Assembly: GCF_026914185.1 (NCBI RefSeq)
Contig: NC_070560.1
Coordinates: 1,789,501 to 1,853,500 of the forward strand
DNA: 64,000 bases
Origin: Puccinia triticina
Lineage: Eukaryota > Basidiomycota > Pucciniomycetes > Pucciniales > Pucciniaceae
Direction: 5' to 3'
The notes below the pieces were generated by a model. That model searched no databases and was not told the DNA's origin. It saw nothing but the letters and a program-made list of their open reading frames with translations. Every line of letters starts with the position of its first letter. Within the stretch, counting starts at the first letter, position 1. Positions 11,591 to 20,654 of this stretch are shown here, one piece after another. The position numbers were made by a program, and so were the translations under genes.

Positions 11591-12244
11591 CTTTGATCCT
11601 GACACCTGTAATGTGAGCCCTAGATGTGCTGGTGGAGAGGAGCAGCATTGGAGAAGTGTTGGAGCTGAAAACAAAGCTGTGTCATGTCACTTGCCATCAA
11701 GTGACTACTTTTTTTCCTGGTGAATGGTGCATCCAGAAAGGATTGAAAAACATCAATTTCTAATTCTGTACTGCCACAGTGCCACGGGGTTGACATAGTG
11801 CCCAAGTCCCTACTTTGAAGGCCTCCCTCAGTCCAATAGAGGGACTTAGTTAAGGTAGGCTAAATATACTCCTTTAAAAGTTGTAACCACACCTTGCTAC
11901 CAGTTTCATCATCTTCCTCCGGCCAAAGGCTAGCCGCAGAGCATCTACAGTTATTGTTTTCATTATAAATTTTTCTGCTTTAGCTCCATTATCATCTATC
12001 TATATTTGCAATATTATCTTTCCTTGACACTCAACCTGGCTAGTCGCGGGGCGTTTACATTTATGATTTTCTTTATAGACGTGACCGCTTGATGGGAGCA
12101 ATACAGAACAATTTCTAATTTGGGAATAGAGGGAAACTTCCAACCAAACTAACTTGGCCGTTTTGCAGTTGACTCGAGAAAAAGAGATGGGGATCACCTT
12201 GGGCTATGAGAATTAAACAGACTTGAATGTTGGGGAAACATTGT
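11591..12244. other. Intergenic, no supported gene
   Basis: No coding signal. Two GGCTAGYCGCRGRGC-like motifs at about 11928 and 12036 suggest a small repeated unit. The segment 11640-11830 has no recognisable ends. Confidence 0.35.
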
Positions 12245-12370
12245 TCAAAAGTTTTTTTTGAAATGTTTGTTTGATGCGTGGTCTCCGAGCACCGTTGGCA
12301 TCGCCGCAATAAATTGTCCCTTGCAAATGTTACATTGAGCTGTAGGCTTTTCAGGCCTCTTGGAAAGACT
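12245..12370 (-). pseudogene. Fragment of a zf-met2-type C2H2 zinc-finger protein
   Basis: The minus-strand frame ends KRPEKPTAQCNICKGQF and then ...GDHASNKHFKKNF. This is a C-x2-C-x14-H-x4-H finger like that of the small eukaryotic 4F5/At2g23090 family (about 70 residues with a basic N terminus). Only the C-terminal finger and stop are present. Immediately upstream, where earlier exons should be, lies GC-rich repeat DNA (12375-12690). It may be a host gene cut by insertion, or the last exon of a gene with long introns. I favour a fragment. Family assignment is from memory of the motif. Confidence 0.45.
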
Positions 12371-12374
12371 GAAA

Positions 12375-12700
12375 AGCTGGGCTACGCTGCAGAAAGCGGC
12401 GATTTTAGCGCAGCGCAGCGGGCGTCGCGAACCCCCCAGCCCAAAAAGCTGAAGCGGTAGCGTCACCGCGCTGCGCTACCGCTTTCTGCAGCAAAACACC
12501 ACTATTTCCCTGGATGACATAGCGTAAGCGCAGCTGAAAAAGCGGCGCTTTCGCTGCGGGAAAGCGCAGCAATAGCGGTGTGCGCTTTCAACCGCTACTG
12601 GGGCGCTTTTGCGCGCTGCATCGCTTTTTAGCTACTACTTCTTCTGCACTTTTGGCGCTGCGCAGTTAATTCAGCTCAAAAAGCGAAGTCTTGGCCCCCG
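12375..12700. repeat. GC-rich GCGCTGCGCT repeat block
   Basis: Dense palindromic words such as GCGCAGCGCAGCGGGCG, CGCGCTGCGCTACCGCT and AAAGCGGCGCTTT fill the block. Similar blocks are at 13240-13440, 20555-20640 and 23096-23535. Non-coding. The open frames through it arise from high GC. Confidence 0.6.
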
Positions 12701-12820
12701 CTTTCCTTGCTACGCCTCGGGATCAGTCCCACAACCGCAGCACAAGCTGCGCTTGTGAGACTGAATGTGCCAATTTTTTTGCTCCGGCAGTCACCGGGAC
12801 TGCTTGGTCTCATCCCAATT

Positions 12821-13020
12821 TGGAGATGGCACTTGGCACCCGCCGGCGGGTACCCGTCACACTTCAGCACACAATTCTATGCGCCTGCAGGTGCCCATGG
12901 CGGGTGCCAGGGGTTCCATTTTAGTAAAAATACATGCAGGGAGCTGCACGAGCGCAATGGGTACCTGCAAGCGCATAGAATTATGTGCTGAAGTGTGGCG
13001 GGTGCCAAGTGCCATCTCCA
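12821..13020. mobile_element. 200-bp hAT-type MITE
   Basis: The element begins TGGAGATGGCACTTGGCACC and ends in its reverse complement, with arms of ~75 bp that are almost fully complementary. Perfect 8-bp direct repeats TCCCAATT flank it (12813-12820 and 13021-13028). An 8-bp duplication and the AGATGGC terminal motif tie it to the hAT element at 49821-53847. Confidence 0.88.
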
Positions 13021-13229
13021 TCCCAATTGCAGATTTCCCAGGACCCACATCACCTACCCAACTCAGTTTGAATTTCCAAATTCTATTTCCATAACCTTTT
13101 TTACCATCTATCCGGATAACCTTATTAATATACATGCTTCATTTTACAACCAAGACTCAGGGGGTGTAGTTCACTTTTTTAGTTTCTTTTTGAGTTAACT
13201 CTCTCTCTATTGCTGCTAACATGCAGTAA

Positions 13230-13446
13230 TATTAGCTATGCTGCACTCATAAAGTGCTAAAAGCGGAAAAGCGCAAAAAGCGGGAACCCAGATTATAAAA
13301 GCGGGATCTGCCGCTGCAAATCCCGCTTTTTTAGCGAAGTGCCGCTGCGCTGCGCTACCACGCAGCGGTTTTGCGCTTTTGAGGTGCTTTTGTGGTCTGC
13401 TAAAAAAAAGGAATTTTCCCTCCATTTTCAAAAAGCTTAAGCGGTA
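13230..13446. repeat. GC-rich repeat, left part, interrupted
   Basis: This CGCTGCGCTACC-rich block is cut by the insertion at 13447-20554 and continues at 20555-20640. The 8 bases AAGCGGTA are duplicated on both sides of the insertion. Confidence 0.6.
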
Positions 13447-13591
13447 TAAGGATTGCCAAGTGAACCCGGGTACCCGCGGCGGGTGCGGGTACCGCCGCTG
13501 TTTTTTAGCAAATCTGGACACCCGCAATCCCACCCGGCACCCGCGGGCGGGTACCGCGGGTGTTTTTCGCGGGTACCGCGGGTACTTGCAG

Positions 13592-13652
13592 GGAAGAAAT
13601 GTGCCTTCTCAATGACCAATGTGTGCCGGTCATCAAGAGGGAGGTGTGCCTT
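13592..13652 (+). repeat. Palindromic minisatellite, left remnant
   Basis: One unit (CCTTCTCAATGACC...GGTCATCAAGAGGG) of the ~46-bp array precedes the copia insertion; the remainder continues at 19400. Confidence 0.8.
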
Positions 13653-13785
13653 TGTTGTGACACAGATGTCACACGCATCTCCTAGACTCGCCGCAGCACG
13701 ACCAGTGCTCCTCATCCGGGACAATCCCGGACTGAGGAGTGCACGACGTGGAATATATAGTCATCAAGCCGGTCATACCTGAATA
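13653..13785 (+). repeat. Left LTR of copia element
   Basis: 133 bp, TGTTG...AATA, with GTGACACAGATGTCAC near the start and the palindromic CCGGGACAATCCCGG in the middle. One mismatch to the right LTR. Confidence 0.92.
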
Positions 13786-13797
13786 GGTTATGAGCCT
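13786..13797 (+). promoter_or_regulatory. Primer-binding site, half-tRNA type
   Basis: GGTTATGAGCC directly follows the left LTR. Its reverse complement GGCTCATAACC matches the anticodon arm of initiator tRNA-Met (CAU anticodon) as I remember it. Insect copia uses an internal piece of this tRNA as primer, so the same mechanism is inferred. Confidence 0.6.
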
Positions 13798-14275
13798 TTT
13801 ATCTCTACCTTAAGGTACACACGACTTCTTGCGATTTTCCAATCTCGATCAATCACCCGACAGGCCGCCAATTCGACCTGACGGCCATATCTTCTCAACC
13901 GGTAGCTCAGACTAGAGCGTAATCAACCGTCATCGGGAGGATCTGCGTTACTTTGCCGAAACGCTGTGGGGTGCTCTGGGATAAGTAGACGTCAACTTTC
14001 CCCTTCTTACTCTCTGAACGGTGACTGCGGGCCTAACTAATTAAGCTAAGCGGACTAGCCATCCTGCTGATTAAGGTGTGGTGGCCCCACTAACCTGTGC
14101 AGAACAGTGAAGCCTCAACTTGCTGTTCTACTCCCTCCTTTTTTTTCTTCTCTCTTAGACTCTGAGCATCTTGCAGCGTTGCGGTGAGTGGCTCTTTTCT
14201 TCCCGATCTCGACTTCCACTTCGGATCCCTTCTTGTCTCGTTTCTTTTCTTTCTCTTTGTCTTCCAACCTGCGAA

Positions 14276-15433
14276 ATGTCTACCTCCAATCACGACCTGG
14301 ACGACTTCGTTCCCGATGGCGGCCTTTGGATGAGCAATCTTTTCGACTCAGTTGCCGGTTCCGCCACGGGAAACAGAGCAGCGGACGAAACCATTTGTGC
14401 CTCGACATCGGGACCTCGTGCGGTTTTGGCACCACCGACTCCTGGCTCTGCGATCAATGTGAACAGAAATGCACCCCCTCACCTGGGCCAAACGCAGACG
14501 ACTGGTGTGACGAATCAACCACTCCCGGGGATTGGGAATGACTTGAGCCGGGCGCAGCAGGACTTCCTCGCGGCCAAGCTTCAACTTGAGCAGGCGAAGT
14601 TGGTCAGTCAAACGGCGAAGCTCATCAACAACCGTTGGAACAATGACAAACGGCTGGCGGCCAACGGAAACAACATGGCGCAATGGCTTCACCATTCACA
14701 AGAAATCGGAAATGCGCACATGTCAAGCGGCGATTTCTTTTTCAAACCAATCGAGAATCTTGTTTTCAAGAAGATTGCGCGAATGGTTGTTTTGGACGGG
14801 GTACATCAATCATTAGTTCCCGATCTGCAACGACTGAAGACAACACTCGAGATGCTCTCTTACCTGAAGAAGAAGTTTTCCGTTGTCTCTCGTGCAGCGC
14901 AGTTCAATGTTTGGAACAGATTTCTCAATTTTTTGGTCGACGACTCGGACGGTGTCGGCATGTCTTCAGCGATGTGGAACCTTTACACTGAATGGAATAA
15001 CCTCAACGTGCGGATTCACTCGGATGCGTTTTTTGGTTTCATCTTCCAACAAGCAGTGATGCACTCTTCGGTTCCCTTCAAGAAGGATTTTGAACAACGC
15101 ATCAAAAACGCCATGCAAAATGATGAGTCAAAGAACGTCCCGAAGTTCGACGCACTAGTCAACACTTTTGATGTATGCAAAAAACAGCACAAGGACTCGG
15201 TCTTGTCTGAAAATTCCTTGGCGACTGCGACAGCGCCTTTGGTTCTCTTGGCGACAAATGAAGAAACCGACTTTGATTTCAAAGCTTTTCTGGCGGACGT
15301 GCCTGAGGAGAACTGGCCAGATGCGTTAGATTTTTACGCAGCGACGGCACACCGCTGCTGGCAGTGCAGAGCTATGGACCACTATCTCCGGGACTGTCCG
15401 CAACGGGTGAAATTGAATCAAATCAACAAGTGA
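14276..15433 (+). CDS. Copia Gag (nucleocapsid) protein
   Basis: This 385-residue protein starts at the first ATG (MSTSNHDLDDFVPD); the longer open frame upstream has only a TTG. Near the C terminus it carries a CCHC zinc knuckle, CWQCRAMDHYLRDC (C-x2-C-x4-H-x4-C), which binds element RNA in the virus-like particle. The middle is helical with a Gln/Lys-rich stretch (QQDFLAAKLQLEQAK). It ends at a TGA, and pol follows in the same frame after a second TGA, so gag and pol are not one open frame in this copy. Confidence 0.85.
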   Translation: MSTSNHDLDDFVPDGGLWMSNLFDSVAGSATGNRAADETICASTSGPRAVLAPPTPGSAINVNRNAPPHLGQTQTTGVTNQPLPGIGNDLSRAQQDFLAAKLQLEQAKLVSQTAKLINNRWNNDKRLAANGNNMAQWLHHSQEIGNAHMSSGDFFFKPIENLVFKKIARMVVLDGVHQSLVPDLQRLKTTLEMLSYLKKKFSVVSRAAQFNVWNRFLNFLVDDSDGVGMSSAMWNLYTEWNNLNVRIHSDAFFGFIFQQAVMHSSVPFKKDFEQRIKNAMQNDESKNVPKFDALVNTFDVCKKQHKDSVLSENSLATATAPLVLLATNEETDFDFKAFLADVPEENWPDALDFYAATAHRCWQCRAMDHYLRDCPQRVKLNQINK

Positions 15434-15565
15434 CTGCGTGGACCTGGTGTCTTACCCTTTCCCCTTCCGGCCCATCGCAAACAGGCCACGTTTGTGGGCT
15501 CTCTCTACACCCATCCGAATCAACCCAACATACCTGGCCATTCCAACCCTTGACACCCTCCCCCC

Positions 15566-18500
15566 ATGTCCCAGTTTCAAGTTCAAGCCAAGCGTCTCGC
15601 CGACCTCTACCGTCCAAAGTATGCCAACCCGACCGGCCACCAGGGCTCGACGTCTCACACAGGCAATGCAGCAAGCGTTTTGACTGGGGGGGGAGGGGCT
15701 TCTGCGCAACTCCTGGAAATCGGCGATGTACCGGACGATCTAGACCAGCTAGATTTTAAGAACATGCCGTTGGGGGAAGATGTGGTGAGTAACCCGGCCA
15801 TTTTTGATACTGGTGCATCCCATCACTTCACTGGGATGCACCATCTTCTTCACAATTTCAAGTGCTTGTCTAAGCCCTTGCCGTTATCGGTAGCTACCGC
15901 CGCCAATCATTCCTTCATCACGGGCATGGGAGAACTCCACTTCCGTGAACCAAATGGACGGGTGATTGCAATCCGCGGAGTCCTGTACTGTGAGGATGCC
16001 CGCTCTACGCTAATATCCATGGCTGCTCTGCGCAAAACTGACACGTTGGTGTTTTATGATAACGTCAGAGACGCCTTTGACATATACTCAAAGTGCGGCA
16101 TATTTGCGTTCTGTTGTGTGATGGAGCGGAGACGCAACCGGTGGTACATCCCACATCCTATGATTCAAAGTGATGATGTTGGCGGCGGGGCAACGGGCAA
16201 TGTTTCTGTGTTCTTCTCATCTACCTCTCATGTCTCCTCCAATCTCTCTAAAAACAGTGGTTCCCAGTCAAGCTGTTCTGATACTCTTTTCCCATGTCTC
16301 CAATCAAATTCTTCTTCCTTTTCTCAATCCATCCTCTGTGACCCGATTTCTCTTCATGCTTTGCCATCTCATTCAAACCTCACAGTTTCTCTTTTCAACT
16401 CTAAAGCTTGGAATTCAAACTCCTGTTCTACTCAGCCTGAGACAATCATGGAGGACTTATCCTTCCAGGCAGCGAAGACAAAAGAAACCGGTACTACTCT
16501 TTTTAAAGAGCCGGTTCCTCAAATTCCAGCCCGTGTATGGAGCCAATCATCTCTTACAAACAATGAGAAAAGACTCCTGTTCTGGCATCAAGTTTTTGGC
16601 CATGCTAGTCTGCGGGTGATTCGTAGACTAATCAAAGAAAATGTGGGCCTAGGTTTACCCAAGGAGTTACCGCCTGGCTCCATCCACTGTCCGACCTGCA
16701 TGGTCAGCAAGTCGACCAAACTTAATCCGCTGGGGCCTGGAGACCGCAAAGCTGAAAAGATGGAGATCTGGGCTGCCAATCTTGTTGGTCCTTTTGAAAT
16801 TACGGCAGTAGACGGAGGCAACTATATCCTCACGATGCGTGATGTTGCAACGGGCTACAGTTTTTTGAAAGTACTCAAAGCAAAGTCAGACGCCAAATCG
16901 GCCATCATGGACATCATAAATCAACTGGAACGCACCACTAATCTCTGGGTTAAGATTTTGCGGAGTGACAACGGCGGGGAGTTTGCCAATAAAAAACTGG
17001 AAGAATTTCTTACGGCAAAAGGGATACACACAGAAAGGGCACTACCTTATCACCATTATCAAAATGGCATGATAGAGCGCTTCAACAGGACAATCCAAGC
17101 CATGAGCCGCACAGTTCTGGCAGATAGCAACCTGCCACAAAACTTCTGGAATTATGCGTTCCTGTGGGCCGCTCACATTTTGAATAGGATACCAAACAAT
17201 TCCAGCGGCAAACGGACTCCGTTTGAAGCATTGTTTGGTGTTAAACCCCAATTTGATTCATTCCGTGCGTTTGGCAGCTATGCGTACATTCATGTGCCAC
17301 CAGTGAAGCGACTAAAACTCGACGCAAGAGCTCTACGCGGCCAGGCCATTGGACATCTTGATTCCAGCAAGGGATGGTTGTTTTGGCTGCCGGAGGAGAA
17401 GAAATTTACATCCTCTGCAATGGCCCGTTTTGCAGACAACGAACAAACTCGTTTCATTGATGTGCCAACTACGGGGCAAGTTGTTCCAGAGCCGCCAAAG
17501 AAGTTATCTGTTGATTTTGTGATGAACTTGATAGAGTTGGGAGATTTCTTGCGGGAATACGAGTTTCACAATCAGGAACTGATTGTCGACAAAATAATCG
17601 AGCTCTGTCAATTCTATTTGATATCTGTACCCGCAACCTTCAAGCAAGCCATGAAGTCTCCTGAGAAGGATGCTTGGTCCAAGGCGATTGCAGTTGAACT
17701 GAGCAATCTGGAGCAAATGAAAGTTTGGCTGGTGGGACTGCGACCCCGCGACAAAAATATTTTGAATGGACGTTGGGTTTTTGCGGTCAAACCGGATGTA
17801 GATGGCTCAGGAGTACGCTTCAAAGCGCATTTTGTTGCCAAAGGTTTTACGCAAGTGGCAGGGACTGATTTCCTTGAGACATTTGCACCAACTGCAACTT
17901 TTGTGTCACTCTGTTTGTTGTTGACTGTGGCGGCAGCGCACAACTGGGCAGTACACAGTTTTGATTTTGTCGCCGCCTATCTCAATTCTCCTATTGATAA
18001 AGAAGTCTGGATAGAACCTCCGGAGGGGATGGTAGTACCGCTGGGACATGCTTTACTTTTGAAGAAAGCCCTGTACGGAACACGGCAAGCTGTGCGTTGC
18101 TGGTGGCTACACCTGAAACAAGTCCTGGATAATCTTGGATATATTCCCTTGCAATGCGATAACTCCCTGTATATTCTGCGGCACCCATCCAGTCATGGAG
18201 TGATTTGGTTACATGTTGATGATGGAGTAGTCACTGCATCAAGCAAAGAAATTCTGCAGAAGCTGGAAGCAGATCTCAGCAATATCCTTAAAATCAAATG
18301 GAGTTCCAAATTGGACGCTATTGTTGGTCTAAATGTACAGCGAAATAGAAGCGGTTTTACCTTATGTCAAAAACACCTCATCAAGGAGCTTCTGGCAAAT
18401 GAATGGGATCAGGCGACTGTCTCAAAGACACCCTTACCACCAGGTTATAATGGTGTAACAGACCCAGATGGGGATCCCTTGCAAGCAGGAAAATATCTGT

Positions 18501-19147
18501 CTGTGATTGGTACGCTGAGTTATCTGGCAGTAGGGACGAGACCAGATATCTGTTTTGCGGTTAACTATCTGGCTCGGTTTGCGGCGAAGCCTGGTGTGGC
18601 ACACTGGAAAGGTTTGAAGCATTTGATAGGATATGTTGCAGGTACAGCTGATAAACAACTATGCATTTTCCCGGTTGAAGACAACAAGCCTCTGAAGACT
18701 TTTTGTGACGCGTCTTGGGGTGGAGAGTTTGGTAGATCAGCTTACGGAGTCTTTATATCATTCCTTAACTGTCCAATATTGTGGGTGGTACGGCGTCAAC
18801 AAGCGGTGGCCTCGTCGACGTGCCACGCAGAATACATGGCTTTAGGGGTGGCTACGCGCCAGACTTTATGGGTAAGACATCTTCTTTGTGACGTTCTTAA
18901 AACTGACTTTGTAGGACATCTGCACTGCAATAACCAATCAGCTATCAAGGTATCCACCAATGATGCGTCTAACAAAAGAACCAGGCACACAGATTGGGAC
19001 TTCTACATCACCAATGAAGTGCTTTTCCAAAAGAAGACGGAATTACACTGGGTAGGTACTAAAGAACAGATAGCTGACATTTTCACTAAAAGTCTAGGTC
19101 CAGAAACTTTTGAGCGGTTGAGAACTTCAGTCATGGGAACGAATTAA
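15566..19147 (+). CDS. Copia Pol polyprotein (PR-IN-RT-RNH)
   Basis: The frame is open for 1193 residues. Domains in order: aspartic protease (FDTGASHHFTG, about residue 90); gag-pre-integrase zinc finger (FWHQVFGHASLRVIRRL then CPTCMVSKS); integrase core with the D of LVGPFEIT-VDGG, LRSDNGGEFAN and the E of GMIERFNRT; copia reverse transcriptase starting at NGRWVFAVK with FDFVAAYLNS and the catalytic LHVDDG; and RNase H with CDASWGGEFG, AEYMAL and HTDWDFY. All catalytic residues I looked for are present, so the polyprotein could be active. The first ATG (MSQFQ) is the presumed start, but it may be made by read-through of the two TGA codons from gag. It is not related by frame to the second copia element in this window. 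Confidence 0.92.
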   Translation: MSQFQVQAKRLADLYRPKYANPTGHQGSTSHTGNAASVLTGGGGASAQLLEIGDVPDDLDQLDFKNMPLGEDVVSNPAIFDTGASHHFTGMHHLLHNFKCLSKPLPLSVATAANHSFITGMGELHFREPNGRVIAIRGVLYCEDARSTLISMAALRKTDTLVFYDNVRDAFDIYSKCGIFAFCCVMERRRNRWYIPHPMIQSDDVGGGATGNVSVFFSSTSHVSSNLSKNSGSQSSCSDTLFPCLQSNSSSFSQSILCDPISLHALPSHSNLTVSLFNSKAWNSNSCSTQPETIMEDLSFQAAKTKETGTTLFKEPVPQIPARVWSQSSLTNNEKRLLFWHQVFGHASLRVIRRLIKENVGLGLPKELPPGSIHCPTCMVSKSTKLNPLGPGDRKAEKMEIWAANLVGPFEITAVDGGNYILTMRDVATGYSFLKVLKAKSDAKSAIMDIINQLERTTNLWVKILRSDNGGEFANKKLEEFLTAKGIHTERALPYHHYQNGMIERFNRTIQAMSRTVLADSNLPQNFWNYAFLWAAHILNRIPNNSSGKRTPFEALFGVKPQFDSFRAFGSYAYIHVPPVKRLKLDARALRGQAIGHLDSSKGWLFWLPEEKKFTSSAMARFADNEQTRFIDVPTTGQVVPEPPKKLSVDFVMNLIELGDFLREYEFHNQELIVDKIIELCQFYLISVPATFKQAMKSPEKDAWSKAIAVELSNLEQMKVWLVGLRPRDKNILNGRWVFAVKPDVDGSGVRFKAHFVAKGFTQVAGTDFLETFAPTATFVSLCLLLTVAAAHNWAVHSFDFVAAYLNSPIDKEVWIEPPEGMVVPLGHALLLKKALYGTRQAVRCWWLHLKQVLDNLGYIPLQCDNSLYILRHPSSHGVIWLHVDDGVVTASSKEILQKLEADLSNILKIKWSSKLDAIVGLNVQRNRSGFTLCQKHLIKELLANEWDQATVSKTPLPPGYNGVTDPDGDPLQAGKYLSVIGTLSYLAVGTRPDICFAVNYLARFAAKPGVAHWKGLKHLIGYVAGTADKQLCIFPVEDNKPLKTFCDASWGGEFGRSAYGVFISFLNCPILWVVRRQQAVASSTCHAEYMALGVATRQTLWVRHLLCDVLKTDFVGHLHCNNQSAIKVSTNDASNKRTRHTDWDFYITNEVLFQKKTELHWVGTKEQIADIFTKSLGPETFERLRTSVMGTN

Positions 19148-19255
19148 TTGGTTTTAATTTTTTTTATTATTGTCTTCTTTTCTTCTTCTTTTCTTCTTTT
19201 CTACGGGTTTCTCTTCTGCTTGTCTTAAGATTATATGTACAGCGGCGTCTGCGGC

Positions 19256-19266
19256 AAGAGGGGGGG
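19256..19266 (+). promoter_or_regulatory. Polypurine tract
   Basis: An 11-base purine run, AAGAGGGGGGG, abuts the right LTR and would prime plus-strand DNA synthesis. Confidence 0.8.
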
Positions 19267-19399
19267 TGTTGTGACACAGATGTCACACGCATCTCCTAGA
19301 CTCGCCGCAGCACGACCAGTGCTCCTCATCCGGGACAATCCCGGACTGAGGAGTGCACGACGTGGAATATATAGTCATCAAGCCGGTCATACCTCAATA
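19267..19399 (+). repeat. Right LTR of copia element
   Basis: 133 bp, identical to the left LTR except one C/G difference near the end; followed by the duplication GCCTT. Confidence 0.92.
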
Positions 19400-19690
19400 G
19401 CCTTCTTGATGACCGGTGTGGGCCGGTCATCAAGAGGGAGGGTGCCTTCTCAATGAGCTGTGTGTGCCGGTCATTGAGAGGGCTGAGTGAGACCCTCTCG
19501 ATGACTGGCCTCTACCAGTCATTGAGAGGGTTGTGCACCTTCTTGATGACCAATGTGTGCCGGTAATCAAGAGGGAGGTGTGCCTTCTTGATGACCGGTG
19601 TGTGCCGGTCATTGAGGGGGTTGTGTAGCCCTCTCAATGACCAGAACCAACCGGTCATCGAGGGCCTCAAGAGGTGCTGCGGCACCTTGA
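19400..19690 (+). repeat. Palindromic minisatellite array
   Basis: About six units of ~46 bp each follow the pattern CYTTCTTGATGACCGG...CCGGTCATCAAGAGGG, so every unit can fold into a hairpin with a ~16-bp stem. Many base differences between units are paired (CTTGATGACC with GGTCATCAAG, CTCAATGACC with GGTCATTGAG), as expected for a conserved stem. One further unit lies left of the copia insertion. Confidence 0.8.
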
Positions 19691-20654
19691 TCCAAAATAC
19701 AGTGGCGGGTGTTGACCACGGGTACTGTCAGGGCGCGTCTCTAAAGTGGCGACGCCCTGAATGGAAAAGAACAAGATGTGAGTTCCTAAAGAGGAAAACA
19801 CGCTTGACTCGACCGTGATACGGGAGGAGAAAGCCGCGCCTCCGTTGGAGGGGCTGGTAGGGCTTAGTCTTACCTGAACCTTTAAGGTGGTTCGTGAAAC
19901 TCTAGCTTACCTTAAAAGGTAGCGAGTGGAAGAAAACCGGATGAGGTGAGGTTGGAGGTTGGTACGGAAGTGGAGCGGTGGAGGATGAGCGTAGTAAAAG
20001 AGAAAGGATATAAAAGGATATGAGACGCGAATAGAAGTAAAGCCCCGGTTGTTTGTATCAAACAAGATGGACGGGCGTAGTATTCTAATAATGATCTGAG
20101 GAACCTCCTTTTGCTCGGAGGTCCCAGGTCTTTATAGCCTAGGAAACTGGACACGTGTAGGCTTCATGTCCTCACGGTCTTCTTGTTTGATCACAATCCA
20201 CACATAGAACATTCGCGTGGTTGTGCTCACTCAAGCACAACAACTGGTGAGAATCACCTAGCCAAGCGTGACAACCAACAGCAGGGATTCACATCTGGTT
20301 GAATCCCCAGCTTGTTTGGGCTTATGCGCGCACGCGTCATCTGTGGTGCGTGTTGTTCCTGGAATGGCATTTGGCGCGCACCCGTCTTCTGTGGCGCGTG
20401 TCGTGTCAGCGTTGGCACTGTCTGGACTAGCCAATGGCTGACAGGTACCTGGGTTTTTTTTCGCCAAATTCCAACACCCGCACCCGCACCCGGCACCCGT
20501 GGGTGGGTACCCGCCGTAAGGCCGCGGGTGCTGGGTATCACTTGGCAATCCTTAAAGCGGTAGCAAAAAAGTGCAGCGCAGCGAGCCCATTTCTGCTGCG
20601 CTGCACTACTTTTAGTGCAGCAGTTTCAGCCTTGTTTTTGGGGATTCCTTTGTG

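Larger units (their letters stand above)
13653..19399 (+). mobile_element. Ty1/copia LTR retrotransposon, near-intact
   Basis: The 5747-bp element is bounded by 133-bp LTRs that begin TGTTGTGACACAG and end AATA, and flanked by a 5-bp duplication GCCTT (13648-13652 and 19400-19404). The two LTRs differ at one base by my reading (CCTGAATA against CCTCAATA). Order of domains is gag, protease, integrase, reverse transcriptase, RNase H, which defines copia. It is inserted into the minisatellite inside the hAT-like element. The near-identical LTRs suggest recent insertion. Confidence 0.92.
13447..20554. mobile_element. hAT-like non-autonomous element, carrying a copia insertion
   Basis: The left end is TAAGGATTGCCAAGTGA and the right end TCACTTGGCAATCCTTA, a perfect 17-bp TIR. 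Target duplications AAGCGGTA lie at 13439-13446 and 20555-20562. Subterminal regions on both sides are rich in GCGGGTACC/CACCCGC words. Removing the nested copia element leaves about 1.35 kb with no transposase. The 8-bp duplication indicates hAT. This element is older than the copia insertion it contains and younger than the GC-rich block it split. Confidence 0.85.

Noticed and set aside
12691..13094. Several overlapping frames on both strands
   Set aside because: They run through the perfect inverted arms of the 200-bp MITE.
19400..19690. CRISPR-like spaced repeats
   Set aside because: Eukaryotic genome; units are contiguous, diverged palindromes without unique spacers.
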